From Nitzschia sp. pyKryTriq1 (taxonomy: Eukaryota; Bacillariophyta; Bacillariophyceae; Bacillariales; Bacillariaceae): a DNA stretch of 64,000 bases. The translations under genes and the position numbers were made by a program. The notes below the pieces were generated by a model that searched no databases, was not told the origin of the DNA, and worked only from the letters and a program-made list of their open reading frames with translations. Shown here one piece after another: positions 30,309 to 41,200 of the stretch. Numbering within the stretch: the first letter of the stretch is position 1; every line of letters starts with the position of its first letter. Location: the NCBI GenBank assembly GCA_956465555.1, contig OY101117.1:992001-1056000 (forward strand), written 5' to 3'.

Positions 30309-32385
30309 TTAGGCTGCCAATTCCTCTTCGGCCTCTTCGTTCTTGGGGGGCACTTCAGTCGCGTCCACGTCCTCAGAGGGAGCAGTTCCGCACCAGCAAG
30401 GGCAACACAAATCGCCCAAATCGGCACCGCTAGAAACGTATCCATTGACAGGAGGATCGGGCATGCGGCCCAAAGCAGGATACTCCAAGTAGCCACAGTT
30501 GCGGAAGAGTTTGGCGAGACCAATGGGCAGCGAGTATACCTCCACATATTCGGGGTCGTTATTCACATCGTGAGGCTATGGGCAACAATACCAGCACCAT
30601 AGTTAGTCAAATGGAACCATCTGAGTGAAAATAAGGGGGAAGTTTCGTCGAAATCTTACCTTGATGGCATCCCAGACATGCATACCACGCTCCTCGCGAG
30701 TACCCTTGACCGTGTTATCCAAAATGAATGCCGCCAAAAATGCGATAATCATAGGCGAGCTGAAAATCGCAAACAGAATTTCTGCAAAATTGGTGTCCCC
30801 AAAAGGATTCTCATCGACATTGGCAAAGTATCCACCAGGCCCAGCAATCGACAAGGAGTTAAAGATGGCAAATCCGATGATGAATTGGTTGCGGGGAGAG
30901 TTCAAATCAACATATTGCAAGTTGGACAATCCGACTGCTACAATCAAGCCAAAAAGGGCACAGTAGAGACCTGAAGTCATTGCATTTGGCATTGTGGCAA
31001 AGAGAGCTCCGACCTTCGCTACCAGACTCACAACAATGATGATAACAGCTCCACACTGTACCACAGCACGTGATCCCACACCAGTGACAGCAATGGCCCC
31101 GATGTTCTCACTATAGGAAGTGGTTCCGTTAGTGGTTCCGATAAGACCGGCCAAAAGTACACCGATACCTTCGCATCCGAGACCACGCGAAATGATTCCA
31201 GGAGTAGGCGGTGGGGCTCCACTGAGACGAGCGCATCCAAAGTAGTCACCCACAGACTCGATCATGGAAGCAAGCATACCGCCGAGCATGGGAACAGTCG
31301 CGTACGCTTTGAAAATGGGTGCCCCCCACTGGAATGGGTAAGGGACACGGAACCAGGGAGACTCGGTCAAGATGTCTCGGTTGGCGTCAGTTCGACAGGC
31401 ATTTCCTTCGTCCCAGACATCCGTTGCAGTCAAAATAGCGCCAAGCGACCAAGTGACTACAATAGCCAACACAACAGGGAAAAGAGCAAATACTTTGACT
31501 CCTCCAATCGAGATCCATTTGAGGTACTGAGAAAAGAGAATAATGGTGAACATTTGCGTAAGACCCAAACTCCAACAGGCGGCGACTCCAGGAAACCCAG
31601 CGCCATACAAACCAAGACCAATGGCAGTGATGACAGGAGCAATGGTAACGGGCGACAAGTATCGAAGGAGGCCAGTAATGATACCAGAGTACCCAATAGC
31701 CATTTGCACAAGTCCAGACACAATGATAGCCCCTTGGATGGTTCGCATAGTTTGTTCAAATCTCTCTGAGGGATCCTCAATAGCTTGGAGCTCGGCATTG
31801 AAAATGATTTGGAAGGTCGCTGGGAGGTATGAGAAAGAGCCCCCTTGAATGATAGGCAACCTGCAGGTAGGCCAATGAAATGCGATGAGCAACAATGACA
31901 ACATTTCGCATGCACCAAGTACTCCCTCTAGTGCTAGGAGGAGACAATCGAAAAAGTGGACTTACCGATCTCCGATAGTGGTTTGAAGTAGCTGGAAAGG
32001 GAACATCAAATGTGTGAGGAACGACATTGAACGGCACTTTTGTGACCATAAACGGTCGCCGAGGTCGTGAACTCACCGTATTAATGCCGCTGACGAAGAA
32101 AATCGAACTGATTACTTCAGCAGTTTGAAGGCCGTCGGCCCCCATGGCAGGACAGATGATAAGTGGAATCAAGACGGTAGCTCCCAACATGGTCAAATAA
32201 TGCTGGAGACCAAGCAACATCGACGTGAAGAGGGGTGGCACCTCGGTGACGGTGTAGTTGATTCCATTCTTTTTGGCGATTTCTTTGTACGTCAGCTTGA
32301 CAGGTTCTTGATCCTTGGCCGCAGCATCCTCGACCTCCTCACTCGTCGAGGATTCAGCGTTCTTGACTTCTGGTGTGTCCGCCAT
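30309..32385 (-). CDS. NCS2/NAT-family nucleobase permease (SLC23-like)
   Basis: Four exons, complement(join(30309..30575,30660..31860,31966..31991,32077..32385)), give 600 residues. The third from last piece is a 26-bp exon that, once joined, restores the family signature T-I-G-D-R-L-P-I-I-Q-G-G-S-F. The start region has HYLTMLGATVLIPLIICPAMG. The central substrate-binding part holds AYATVPMLGGMLASMIESVGDY and the NAT motif region GTTNGTTSYSENIGAIAVTG. About 12-14 hydrophobic segments are visible. The C-terminus is Cys-rich (LCCPCWCG) and acidic. The family carries xanthine, uric acid, uracil, adenine/guanine or ascorbate with H+ or Na+; the substrate here cannot be read. It is head-to-head with the dioxygenase at 32999. 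Confidence 0.87.
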
Positions 32386-32998
32386 GGTGAAAGGTGAAAA
32401 TGATGTTCAAAGAACAAACTATGTCGTGGTCGTCTCGCGGCACCTTTTCTGAGGAGCGTCGAGGACGACGAAGAGAAAAAGATTCCATTTTTCGTTGCGT
32501 TTCTGCGTGTTGTTTTTATCGAGTAAGTACTAGTGCTGTAGTCTACTGTGCGAATAGCGCTTCAAGAAAATAGTAATGAAGAAAGAAGCGAAGTTTAGTA
32601 CTACTAGTAGAAAATATACTGAGAGCTATGTATACCAAAATGATCTTCTTTCGCATTCCTGAATGAGTACAAGGTTGGAGAAGCGAGCAGTGAAGCTGTC
32701 GGTAATAAAGCCCTTTGTCAGAATCATTAAGTAATATTGTTTAATGCACTTCGTTATTGAACACCGTCAACATCAAATTCCATTGTTGCGAACGGAAGAT
32801 ACGTATCTTTCTGTCCCTGTGAGATGAGCGACGGCGGCAGGAACGAAACCATGCAACAGTAGGCATCGTCACTCCTTCTTTACAAGATCTCTTGGACGAA
32901 AAACTGCAAAGGTACCAGGTACACCTACTCTTCCTCTTTGTTGGTTTTTATCTTGCAAGTCTGCTCTTCTAAAACAACATATCAAACAAATAACAAAA
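32386..32998. promoter_or_regulatory. Divergent promoter, permease / 2OG dioxygenase
   Basis: 613 bp with no gene. It has TACTAG-type palindromes (AGTACTACTAGTAGA near 32600) and one GTACCAGGTAC at about 32912-32922, about 80 bp from the + strand start. Confidence 0.5.
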
Positions 32999-34006
32999 AT
33001 GACAGAAACGACGACGGCACCCGAAAAAATAACATCAAAAAACAATGCAGAAATCCCGGTGATTGATCTGAGTTTGGATCAAGATACAGTGGTGCAGGAC
33101 TTGATGAATGCCTTGACGACTATCGGATTCGCTACTTTGATCAATCATGATTTGCCCAAAGACCTCCTTCCAAAGGCATTGACGGCTAGCAAGAGCTTTT
33201 TTGATATGACAACCGACACGAAACAAAAATATAAGTTTCAAGGTTCGGAATCCAACCGAGGGTACATTGGCGTCGGAAGCGAAACCTTAGATTTGGTGGA
33301 CGGAGGCAACACGACGCAAATGTTCAAAGAATCGTTGGAGATTGGCAAGGAAAATGAACCAGGATTTCACAATGAGTGGCCCGATGAGCTGAAGGGATCC
33401 TCGTTTCGCGACGACCTCCTAGATTATTTCAATACAATGGACGCCTTGCATTTAAAGATTATGCGATTGATTGCCGTTGGCTTGAATTTGGAAGACCCTA
33501 ATTATTTGGTCGACAGATGCAATGGACAGCATGAGAATTTACGTCTCTTGCACTATCCCGCACTCAGCAATGAAAATGCCAAGGCATCTCGGGCAAATTT
33601 GCACACTGACTATGGCACCATTACATTACTGTCCCAGGATCAAGTAGGAGGCCTACAAGCCCTGACTATTGATGGCATCTGGATTGATGTGACACCAGTG
33701 GAGAATTCCATTGTGATGAATGTCGGTGAAATGTTGATGCGATGGAGCAATGATGTGCTGAAGGCGACGCTTCATCAAGTCAAGGCCCCACCAGTTGCCT
33801 CTGATGGTAGCGGAATCCCCGAGCGATATTCCATTGCATTTTTCTGCAATCCCAACAAAGATACGCTATTAGAATGCTTGGAACCTTGTTGCAAAGATCG
33901 AGCTGCCAAGTACGAGCCGATCAATGCCCATGACTACATTACCAAACGGCTGTCCGATACCATCCAAGACCCCGTCAAGGCGAACGCTGAAAGCATTAGC
34001 CAATAG
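32999..34006 (+). CDS. 2-oxoglutarate/Fe(II) dioxygenase, IPNS-like
   Basis: 335 codons, one exon. The N-terminal DIOX_N part is present (IPVIDLSLDQDTVVQDLMNA, then GFATLINHDLPKDLL). The catalytic part keeps the iron ligands H202-x-D204 (LHTDYGTITLL) and H259 (TLHQVKAPP), and the 2OG-binding R276-x-S278 (ERYSIAFFCNP). The family hydroxylates or cyclises small molecules in the cytosol. Length and layout fit several subfamilies, including gibberellin-type oxidases and thymine-7-hydroxylase; the sequence does not choose between them. The neighbour, a nucleobase permease on a shared promoter, favours a nucleobase substrate, but this is only a context argument. Confidence 0.87.
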   Translation: MTETTTAPEKITSKNNAEIPVIDLSLDQDTVVQDLMNALTTIGFATLINHDLPKDLLPKALTASKSFFDMTTDTKQKYKFQGSESNRGYIGVGSETLDLVDGGNTTQMFKESLEIGKENEPGFHNEWPDELKGSSFRDDLLDYFNTMDALHLKIMRLIAVGLNLEDPNYLVDRCNGQHENLRLLHYPALSNENAKASRANLHTDYGTITLLSQDQVGGLQALTIDGIWIDVTPVENSIVMNVGEMLMRWSNDVLKATLHQVKAPPVASDGSGIPERYSIAFFCNPNKDTLLECLEPCCKDRAAKYEPINAHDYITKRLSDTIQDPVKANAESISQ

Positions 34007-34501
34007 ACACTCTCCTTTTTGAATTTTGAACAGCCACCTCTCTACTCTAGCTTCCAGGTATGAGTACTTGCACTGTAGACTGTAGAGTGCGTTATAATGT
34101 AGTCGTACTCCGAGTACCAGTACAGTACCAGCAGGTACTCATACAGTACTTATTGTACCGGACTGTTATCATCTTGGTCCGTCTTCAAGTCTACGATCAA
34201 CACGCATTATTCGTTTGGTTCGACTGAATCGAATAATCGACTAGTACGACTTTTAAAATTCGCGCCATACTGCCAGGGTGAAACGACGGCCAGACCGGAT
34301 TTTGACGTTGCTTTTTACTTTGTTTTTGCTTTAGGCAGATTTGGCAGCGAAAAACTGAGTCCATCGACAATGACGTAGAGGAGATCATCACAGAAGCGGT
34401 ATTCCGTTGTTGCATCTCCTCCTCCTCTATTGTATGGTTGTTCAAATCACAAATTCACACAATACTTCATCCACACGGCGCATGAAGCCTTGACGGGCAA
34501 A
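34007..34501. other. Intergenic region with GTAC cluster
   Basis: 495 bp between tandem + strand genes. GTAC cores cluster at 34103-34161 (GAGTACCAGTACAGTACCAG). A TTCGCGCC element (34259-34266) resembles a weak E2F half-site. The frame of the next gene extends upstream to 34430, but without family features. Confidence 0.45.
34103..34161. repeat. GTAC palindrome cluster
   Basis: Seven GTAC cores in about 60 bp, some 340-400 bp upstream of the start at 34502. Confidence 0.7.
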
Positions 34502-37500
34502 ATGGCGACGACAAAAAATGCAGATTCTCTGATTGAGCAACTGAGCGGAAACTTTGCCGCCGAAGGCAAACGATCTTGTCGCGACTGTCTGCGATCGAAA
34601 GCCATGCCAAGCCAACGAGTAGTGGGTGTTGCTGAAAACGAAGATGATTCGTTGGTTTCGCAGCCGGTTCTCCTGGAAGCTCATTCGATTACCATGCAGC
34701 GCTTGGCTGTGCTGAAGACAGACGCATCGTCCACAGCCCTATCCCTCATGGATAGCGTGGCCACGGCGATTCGTTTCATCCAGCTCTTGCTCTACCTGCC
34801 GCAAGTTTCAAATTCGAAACTGAGACAGCCCCTGACGAATCAGTCTTCGAACTCGCCACTTCCCTCTGTGCTATCTACGGATCGGCTGGACCTGCTTGTA
34901 CACGCCCTTTTGACAAGTTTGGTACAATCGACGGCGAGTTTGCTCTCCTCACGTCATGCAGACGAGTCGAGCATGAACGACGACGATGCCGACATAGACC
35001 CCATGACAATGGATGCTTCATCTACTCAGACGGATGCACGACCAGTGGCTTGCTTCGTGTTTCTCTCCATTCTGAGACTCCAACAATTCTGCAAGAGACG
35101 GCAACAGTGGATGATTCCTCTGTGCAAGGGTCTCTGCGATCTAGCATTGACAGCTCAGAAAGTGAATGCACCGCTTCCCCTGTCGCTGATTGAAGATGCT
35201 ATTCGAAAAATGACTAAACTACTGGAAGAGGGAACCGTCGTCCTGACAAACCATGCTGCATCCCGGTGGATGACGACGACGACGACGACTCCGACGAATG
35301 ATCATCCGTCTCCCGCTATGCTGATGGCCCTGGATCACCATACCTTCTTTGCCAAGTTTCTTTCTTTTTTGGTATCTCGTATCACCACTCTCTTGTCCCT
35401 GTTGCCTGGCGAGAATGGACCGTGCTATGATGAAAATTCACCGACCACATCACTATGGAAAATCCTGACAACTCTGCGTGGTCTTCCCCCCGTCATTCGT
35501 CTGTGCTGGTGTCGAAACGAAGGCCGATCTCGTCGAGACGCAGATGATGCCGCCTTTCTCGCAAATTACACCGGTATCGCTAACAAGATCGAGAAGCAAC
35601 TGGTCAAAGTCGTGTTGGTTTCTACTACTAGTACCGGTAGCGCTTCTGCTCCTCGGGTCGTCCGAGCTGGTTTGCTACAAGCCTTGCTGGACATGAAAGT
35701 CAAACAACGCAAAACTAGTAGCAATCCACCATCGTCTCGTCGTGACAGCAGCAGCAGTCCTATTCAAGATCTGTTACGAAATGGTCGTATTTTGGGGCGA
35801 GCCCTTTTGCTACAACGGATACTCCACAAGGTATCCTGCGATACTTCTTCAACTGGGCAAGAAATACTATCAATGGATGACTGCAATGCTTTACTGAAAT
35901 CCTGTGAAACCTATCACTCGGTCGTCTTGCCGCAATGCTTTGGACTGCTGGCAGCTGCCATGTATACAGGTAGCTATTCACACGGCGATAGGACGAACGA
36001 GCTTAATGGTACCGAAAAGGACAACGCCACTGCATCCCCACTGCAAACTTTCCTTGCAGTCGGACTTGCTTCGCTGACGACATTGTTGCTACGGATTGAA
36101 AAGTCCTTGGTCGCCATTGACACCGCCAAGCGATCACAGTTTCACCGACTGTTGATTCGGTGGATGACACCGACGACACAATCACAGAAGGCGGCAGATG
36201 GGATCCCAACCGGAGCAAACAACAATGCCGGTACCGGTATGTTGCATCCCATGTCACAAGAATTGGTGCTATCGTTGATGTATCTCTACATTTTGTTGGC
36301 CAGTGACAAGACGACGATACCACCGTTAGTCACACTGATGATCAAACTTCTTTTTGATGCGAGGACCCACACGGAGCTACGATCAAATATCTCAACCATT
36401 ATTCTTCGACTGCGAGCATCCTCCAGCCCTCCCAGCTGGATGCCAGAGCTTGCCACTCGGATTGAAAACGAATTTGCCGAGCATTGGAAGGTCTTTTCGG
36501 CAAGCCAGCAGAAAAAATCGTCGTCGTCAACCAAGAAGAAGCGCAAGCGGAAAGGAAGCAGTAACAAGCCTGACGCCTTTTATATCTATAATGCGCATGA
36601 TGTGGAAGCGATTGGGCGTGTCTTGGCACAACTGCCCAACAATCATTCGCCCTTACTACGAGACTCGATCCAGGCGTTTGTGCACGAAGATGTCTTGAAG
36701 TTGATGGGCAAAAAACGTGTATCCGTCCAGCTCAAATCGATTTCTTTGTTGCTTTGGTACATGCATGGTGACATGATGTGCGGAGGGGACTCGTCCATGA
36801 TACCAGCTTCCAGCAAGACCTCGATTGTCCAAAGCACGGTGGAGCATGTCGTAGTGCAACTGAATGGTTCAATGGCTGAAAAGAAGTTACTGAACTACTC
36901 TCCCTTGATTTTGGCAACTATAAGTCTCTGTCACGTATTGTGCAACAATGTGACGACAGCGTCCTCCCTTCCGATGCTCAGCGTTTGTCAAATTGTTACG
37001 GCTTGCACTTCGGAGTCGTTTCTCCGGCCTCCCATTGAGACAGAAGAGGCGACGCTACTGCAGCGCCACCGTATCCTTTTTGGTGGGATTTCTCTACTTG
37101 GATCGATGGGGAACGCTCTTCCAGAGTCTTGCTCCGCCCATGTACTCGAGGTACGTTTCGCTCCGCTTGGTTGGCTCCGCTCACGTGCAATATTTCACCG
37201 ATTTTTTTATCTTCGTCTATTCCAAAGACAATCCGAGCAGCCTTCCATCGAATATTTTCAGTGCAGGATCTGAATATTGTGGGCCCCACTTTGAGTGCGC
37301 TGGTGAAAGTTGGGCACACCATCTCATCTACTCATCAGCAGTTTCTCCCAACGTTGCTGCCTATAGACCGAGTCTCATTGTTTCAAGCGCGAAGCCAAGG
37401 AATGATTTGGAAGAATTCTTGTCACTATGAGGTATGTCTGTCTTGTTTAGTACGCATTCACTCTTGGATCAATGGATTTCTCAAGGCCAGCGACAATTCT

Positions 37501-37857
37501 GACAAACATGTTCGATTGTCGTCCTTGTAGATCAAAAATAGCTTGGATTCGTTTCAGCGGCTAGGAACAGCGCTTGACGTTTGGATTTACCAACGGTCGG
37601 TCGGAAAGAGCATCTTCCCGGCTATGGGCTCCTACCATATAGCTCCGGGATCATTTTTCTTGCAAATGCCCACGCAAAATGGTCGTCAAGCCCTCGTGAT
37701 CTTTCCGCCAGGAGCACAGTCATTGGAAGACATCCGGCATATGTATGAGCTGCAAGACGGAGACGAGCTCCCTCCCGTCCAGTCTTTGAAGAGAGTGTTG
37801 TTGTCAGGACCGATGGGCGATGAAGGATGCAAATGTATCCTTTCCGACTACGAGTAG
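34502..37857 (+). CDS. Unrecognised 1046-residue alpha-helical protein
   Basis: Three exons, 34502-37150, 37267-37431 and 37531-37857, join in frame over two introns (donors GTACGT and GTATGT; acceptors GTGCAG and TTGTAG). The start is MATTKNADSLIEQL; an upstream in-frame ATG at 34430 is possible. The protein is helix-rich with many Leu-rich pairs (LLVHALLTSLVQSTASLL, FAKFLSFLVSRITTLLSLLP), like a HEAT or ARM solenoid. A basic nuclear-type signal lies near residue 680 (KKKRKRKGSSNK). The C-terminal 110 residues are more globular (SYHIAPGSFFLQMPTQNGRQ). No membrane segment or catalytic motif is visible. I do not recognise the family. Large nuclear solenoid proteins of repair or ribosome assembly would fit but nothing proves it. 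Confidence 0.65.
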
Positions 37858-38611
37858 GCTCGACATTGTCTTCTCCTTTACACTGCTTTTGTAGTCCCGC
37901 AATAGTAGATACGTCCTACTGTAATTCGTACCCCATTCCTTCCTTTGCACAGTTTTCTACTCCTACTACAGTACTTAGGTGAAGATGATTCCCATCTCTC
38001 TTGACTACTCGGGAGAGAACAGTCTAGGGTCTACAATACCAGTTAGACCTCACACCTCACACATGCTCCTTTTCCCTCTAAGAAGAGTAAAATCACAACT
38101 AGCCGGGCTAGTAGAGTAGAGACTACTGTATCCGAATTGCTTCGCTACTGTAGACTACGGTACCATGTACTTGACGGTTGACAACTTGTACCAGCGGGAA
38201 GACTAACCCGAATGACGACCATTGCGCGATGTTTTCAAGCGCGCGCAAGAAAGCAAAGAGCACATGAGCCAGTTTCAGAATCGGAATTTCGGGCGTTCTT
38301 CTTGCGCTGACATCTCGACCCAGTTTGCAGTTTTCAGGAGAAAAACCTGCTCGGCCGGTCGTAGATTTTCTACCGAGGGAACTGTAGAAACAGCAGTTTT
38401 CCGCAACGCATCCAACCGCCAGAAGCACAAAAAGGAGAAGAGGACATTTTGCACATCGTTTTTAGGAGTAGAGAAGTTGCGGACGAAGAGTAAATTTAGC
38501 GCTCAACTTCGAAGTCGTTTCCGCCTCTACTTTCTGTCAAAGACTGAACGAAAGTATCTTGTATCTCTCTACTAGTAGCTAGATAGTACGGTAGCCTTTC
38601 TCTCAACAACC
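37858..38611. other. Intergenic, no clear gene
   Basis: 754 bp. A 117-codon + strand frame (38222-38575) is basic and has no recognisable motif; it may be a leader or chance ORF. TACTAG/TAGTAG-type palindromes are frequent, for example near 38105 and 38568. One GTACCATGTAC lies at about 38160. Confidence 0.4.
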
Positions 38612-39877
38612 ATGGCGGACTCTCCCGGTGGCTTGAGGCGAGAGCTCAAAAGGGCCGTCCTTTGCATGTCACGGCAGCTTGTTCTTGACTCTCACGCGAA
38701 AAGGCAAGAGGATGCGATGTACTACTGCGTTTACGGCAACGAGGAAGCTGGAACAGAATCCATGGCGCAAGCAATGCTAGATGGCACGGGCGTCTGGTCA
38801 GGTCTCTACGACGAATTGCTGCTCATCAACAGCGTGGATCCTAACAGTCAGACTCAAACAAAACGCTTGGTTGTGAAGTCCGTTTTGTGGCCCGCGTCAA
38901 AGGGAAAGCAGTTCATAGTTGGCCAAGGTGGTCTCACCTTCGAGGGCATTTTCCTGAAAACCAAGGCAGATGCCAACCCTGAAGACAATGTGGATCCCAA
39001 GTATTTCACTCCTAAGACTCTCCAAGGGGAAGCTCAGCTCACGGTCAGCAGTTGCCGAACCGCCACGGAGATTGCGACTAAAAAATTCCTCCGGGAAGAT
39101 GGAGAGTATCCCCCCGGTAAATCATTCCAGGATATGCTACTCTTTGTGCGCCAGCAGTGTTATCTCACATTTCTGGGGGGTCTGAACGAAGAGAGGCTAG
39201 AGTATCGAAGAGCGAGACTTTCTATGCCCATGACTGACCCAGAGCAGATGCCTCATAACTATTACTTCACAGGCATGATCGCCTTCTGCTTGTTCGGCCC
39301 CAAACCCCTCTCTGGCAAATACCTGAACATTTTCAATCCTGAAGTGGAAAGTGTAATGGGTCAGCCTATCACATCTTCTATTAGAGCCGAGAACAAAGCA
39401 AAGTTTACTGATGGAAGAATCAAACCTAAAATTTCCAGGCTTAATCGTCTGCAAAAAATGGGTCTTGGTGTAAAGGATCTGGTCCAGGCCGCGCAACTGG
39501 AGCAGATCCGAACCGCCAATCGCCACAAGGTTCTTACAGATCTCATGCAAGCATCTAACGCTGAGGTGCAGAGTTTGATTGCTCAGAAGAAAACGCTTGT
39601 GGAGCAGATTCAAGCCTACAATCAGGTTCCTGCACTGAAAACCCGCTGCACCCAGCTCTCAGACAAGTTGGACGCTCTTGACGAAGAGATCGAAATCCAG
39701 AGAAAGCGCGGCAGCGAATGGCTAGATGAGCTCGACGAAGACCGGAAAAATGCTCCGAAGCGAGCCTTTCAAAAGTGCATGAAAAGTATTGGTTGCGAGG
39801 AAGAGCCAGAACAATTTGTTCTTGTTCTCGGGGACAACGAACCCCAAGAGTCCGGCGAAACAGAGGATACTAACTGA
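38612..39877 (+). CDS. Unrecognised 421-residue protein with C-terminal coiled coil
   Basis: One exon, 421 codons, start in a strong context (aaccATGG). Residues 1-270 look globular (ALCMSRQLVLDSHAKRQEDA is not matched to a family; YYFTGMIAFCLFGPKPLSGK is hydrophobic but short). Residues about 290-395 form a long charged helix with heptads (LVQAAQLEQIRTANRHKVL, then CTQLSDKLDALDEEIEIQRK). The end is acidic. No signal peptide or clear transmembrane helix is visible. I know no function for it. It may belong to an alga-specific family. Confidence 0.6.
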   Translation: MADSPGGLRRELKRAVLCMSRQLVLDSHAKRQEDAMYYCVYGNEEAGTESMAQAMLDGTGVWSGLYDELLLINSVDPNSQTQTKRLVVKSVLWPASKGKQFIVGQGGLTFEGIFLKTKADANPEDNVDPKYFTPKTLQGEAQLTVSSCRTATEIATKKFLREDGEYPPGKSFQDMLLFVRQQCYLTFLGGLNEERLEYRRARLSMPMTDPEQMPHNYYFTGMIAFCLFGPKPLSGKYLNIFNPEVESVMGQPITSSIRAENKAKFTDGRIKPKISRLNRLQKMGLGVKDLVQAAQLEQIRTANRHKVLTDLMQASNAEVQSLIAQKKTLVEQIQAYNQVPALKTRCTQLSDKLDALDEEIEIQRKRGSEWLDELDEDRKNAPKRAFQKCMKSIGCEEEPEQFVLVLGDNEPQESGETEDTN

Positions 39878-40342
39878 GGCAACCACCACATACTCGTACA
39901 TCATGATTTCATTGGTCCTCGTCTTAATCGTTTAATTGAAATAGAGGGTTATTTTTCTCTCTTCTGCTTTCTGTTGATGCTATGAAGTACCTGGTACTTG
40001 CAGACAGGTGGAGGTTGGTATTCTGGTCCTGCACCACCCTCTACTCACTCGACTACCTCGTTCTTTCCACCCATGCACGCGCAACATCTAAAAACGACTA
40101 ACGTGACTCTACTTGATCGCAAGAAAAAGCACGACGACTGCGACGCACGACTGTCATTCAGCTGTCATCATTCTCTGCTCATCGTCGCATTATTACTTCT
40201 TACTTCGTTCATCTTGTCTGCTGTCAGCAGAGGGAAAGTCCCAGCCGAGTTCTTTGTTTGTGTGTTCCAGGAAGGACACGTAGGAGGTAACCCGCCAAGC
40301 CAGAAAGGATATATCCCGACGGGCTCTCGGGGGAAAGAAGAA
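39878..40342. other. Intergenic, upstream of small membrane protein
   Basis: 465 bp. It contains GTACCTGGTAC at 39988-39998 and C/T-rich sequence near 40030-40070. The frame of the next gene is open back to 39998 and includes a hydrophobic stretch (about 40170-40220) that would be a signal anchor if translation began there. Confidence 0.4.
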
Positions 40343-40840
40343 ATGGATCGGCACGCAAATTATGAAGATGGTCTTCGGGAAGAATTGCTGCCCTCACGGA
40401 ACATCGTCGGGTTGGAACGTGCTGGTGTCCGCCTGGCTCCTACTCTTCCATACAATGCTCCAACGCCCATCGGTAGTGATATGGACCTTCCAGGCAATCT
40501 GGTTGAGTACCTAGATCTCAAAACTCCCCTGCCGACTGACCGAAAGTTCAGAGAAATTATGTCGGGTGTGGAACGAAGCCTCGTGGAAGATGTCAGGGGA
40601 AACGCGGCGTCGGAGGAGCATGGTGGAGCAGCCTACTGTTTCGTTATCCTGGTGTACACAACAACGATTGGTATTCTGGTTTGGTTCAACCCTGAGATAC
40701 GGCTTGGTTGGCTACTTCTGGCTCCCTTACCGCTCTACATCCCATGTGGAATCCGGTGGTGGAGACATCAACATGGTGCTGGGAGATTAGCAACAGTGGA
40801 CGACAATGATGATGCTTATTCAAACATCCCAATTCGATAG
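40343..40840 (+). CDS. Small two-helix membrane protein, unrecognised
   Basis: 165 codons from ATG 40343 (MDRHANYEDGLREELL). The frame is open upstream to 39998, so a longer product is possible. The N-terminal 100 residues are soluble, with a Pro-rich part. Two hydrophobic helices near the C-terminus (AYCFVILVYTTTIGILVWF and LGWLLLAPLPLYIPCG) are joined by a short turn, so both ends face the same side. A short acidic tail follows. No family is recognised. It is convergent with the coiled-coil gene at 41201. Confidence 0.5.
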   Translation: MDRHANYEDGLREELLPSRNIVGLERAGVRLAPTLPYNAPTPIGSDMDLPGNLVEYLDLKTPLPTDRKFREIMSGVERSLVEDVRGNAASEEHGGAAYCFVILVYTTTIGILVWFNPEIRLGWLLLAPLPLYIPCGIRWWRHQHGAGRLATVDDNDDAYSNIPIR

Positions 40841-41200
40841 ATCAGAGATAAGAAAGTGCACTACCTAAATTTACCGATGTTTCTAGTAGAACTTTGATTT
40901 GGATTTTGCAATCTTCTAGCCCAGTGATGGTAGATGTATGGAGGCTTTCAACAATGATCATAGTGGTTGATTGATCGTTTCTTAAGATCTTGGCCATTGT
41001 CGCCTACTTCGTACATGTAAGTGGGAGTCCGACGAAAGGGTACTTCATTGTACAGCGCTTATCATCAGTAGCAGCAGTCGTCGAACAGGGACCCGAGGAA
41101 GGGTCGGAGGCTGCCAAATGGAACTTTCGCTCCTTTTGGGAAGGCAGCCCTCTGCACGTTTATCGTGCGGCGACAATTATCGCACTTCCAGTACTCGGAC
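40841..41200. other. Tail-to-tail intergenic region
   Basis: 360 bp between two stop codons, with no supported gene or repeat. It presumably holds both 3' UTRs. Confidence 0.5.

Noticed and set aside
38222-38575. 117-codon basic frame
   Set aside because: No motif, no start context and no family resemblance; kept as intergenic.
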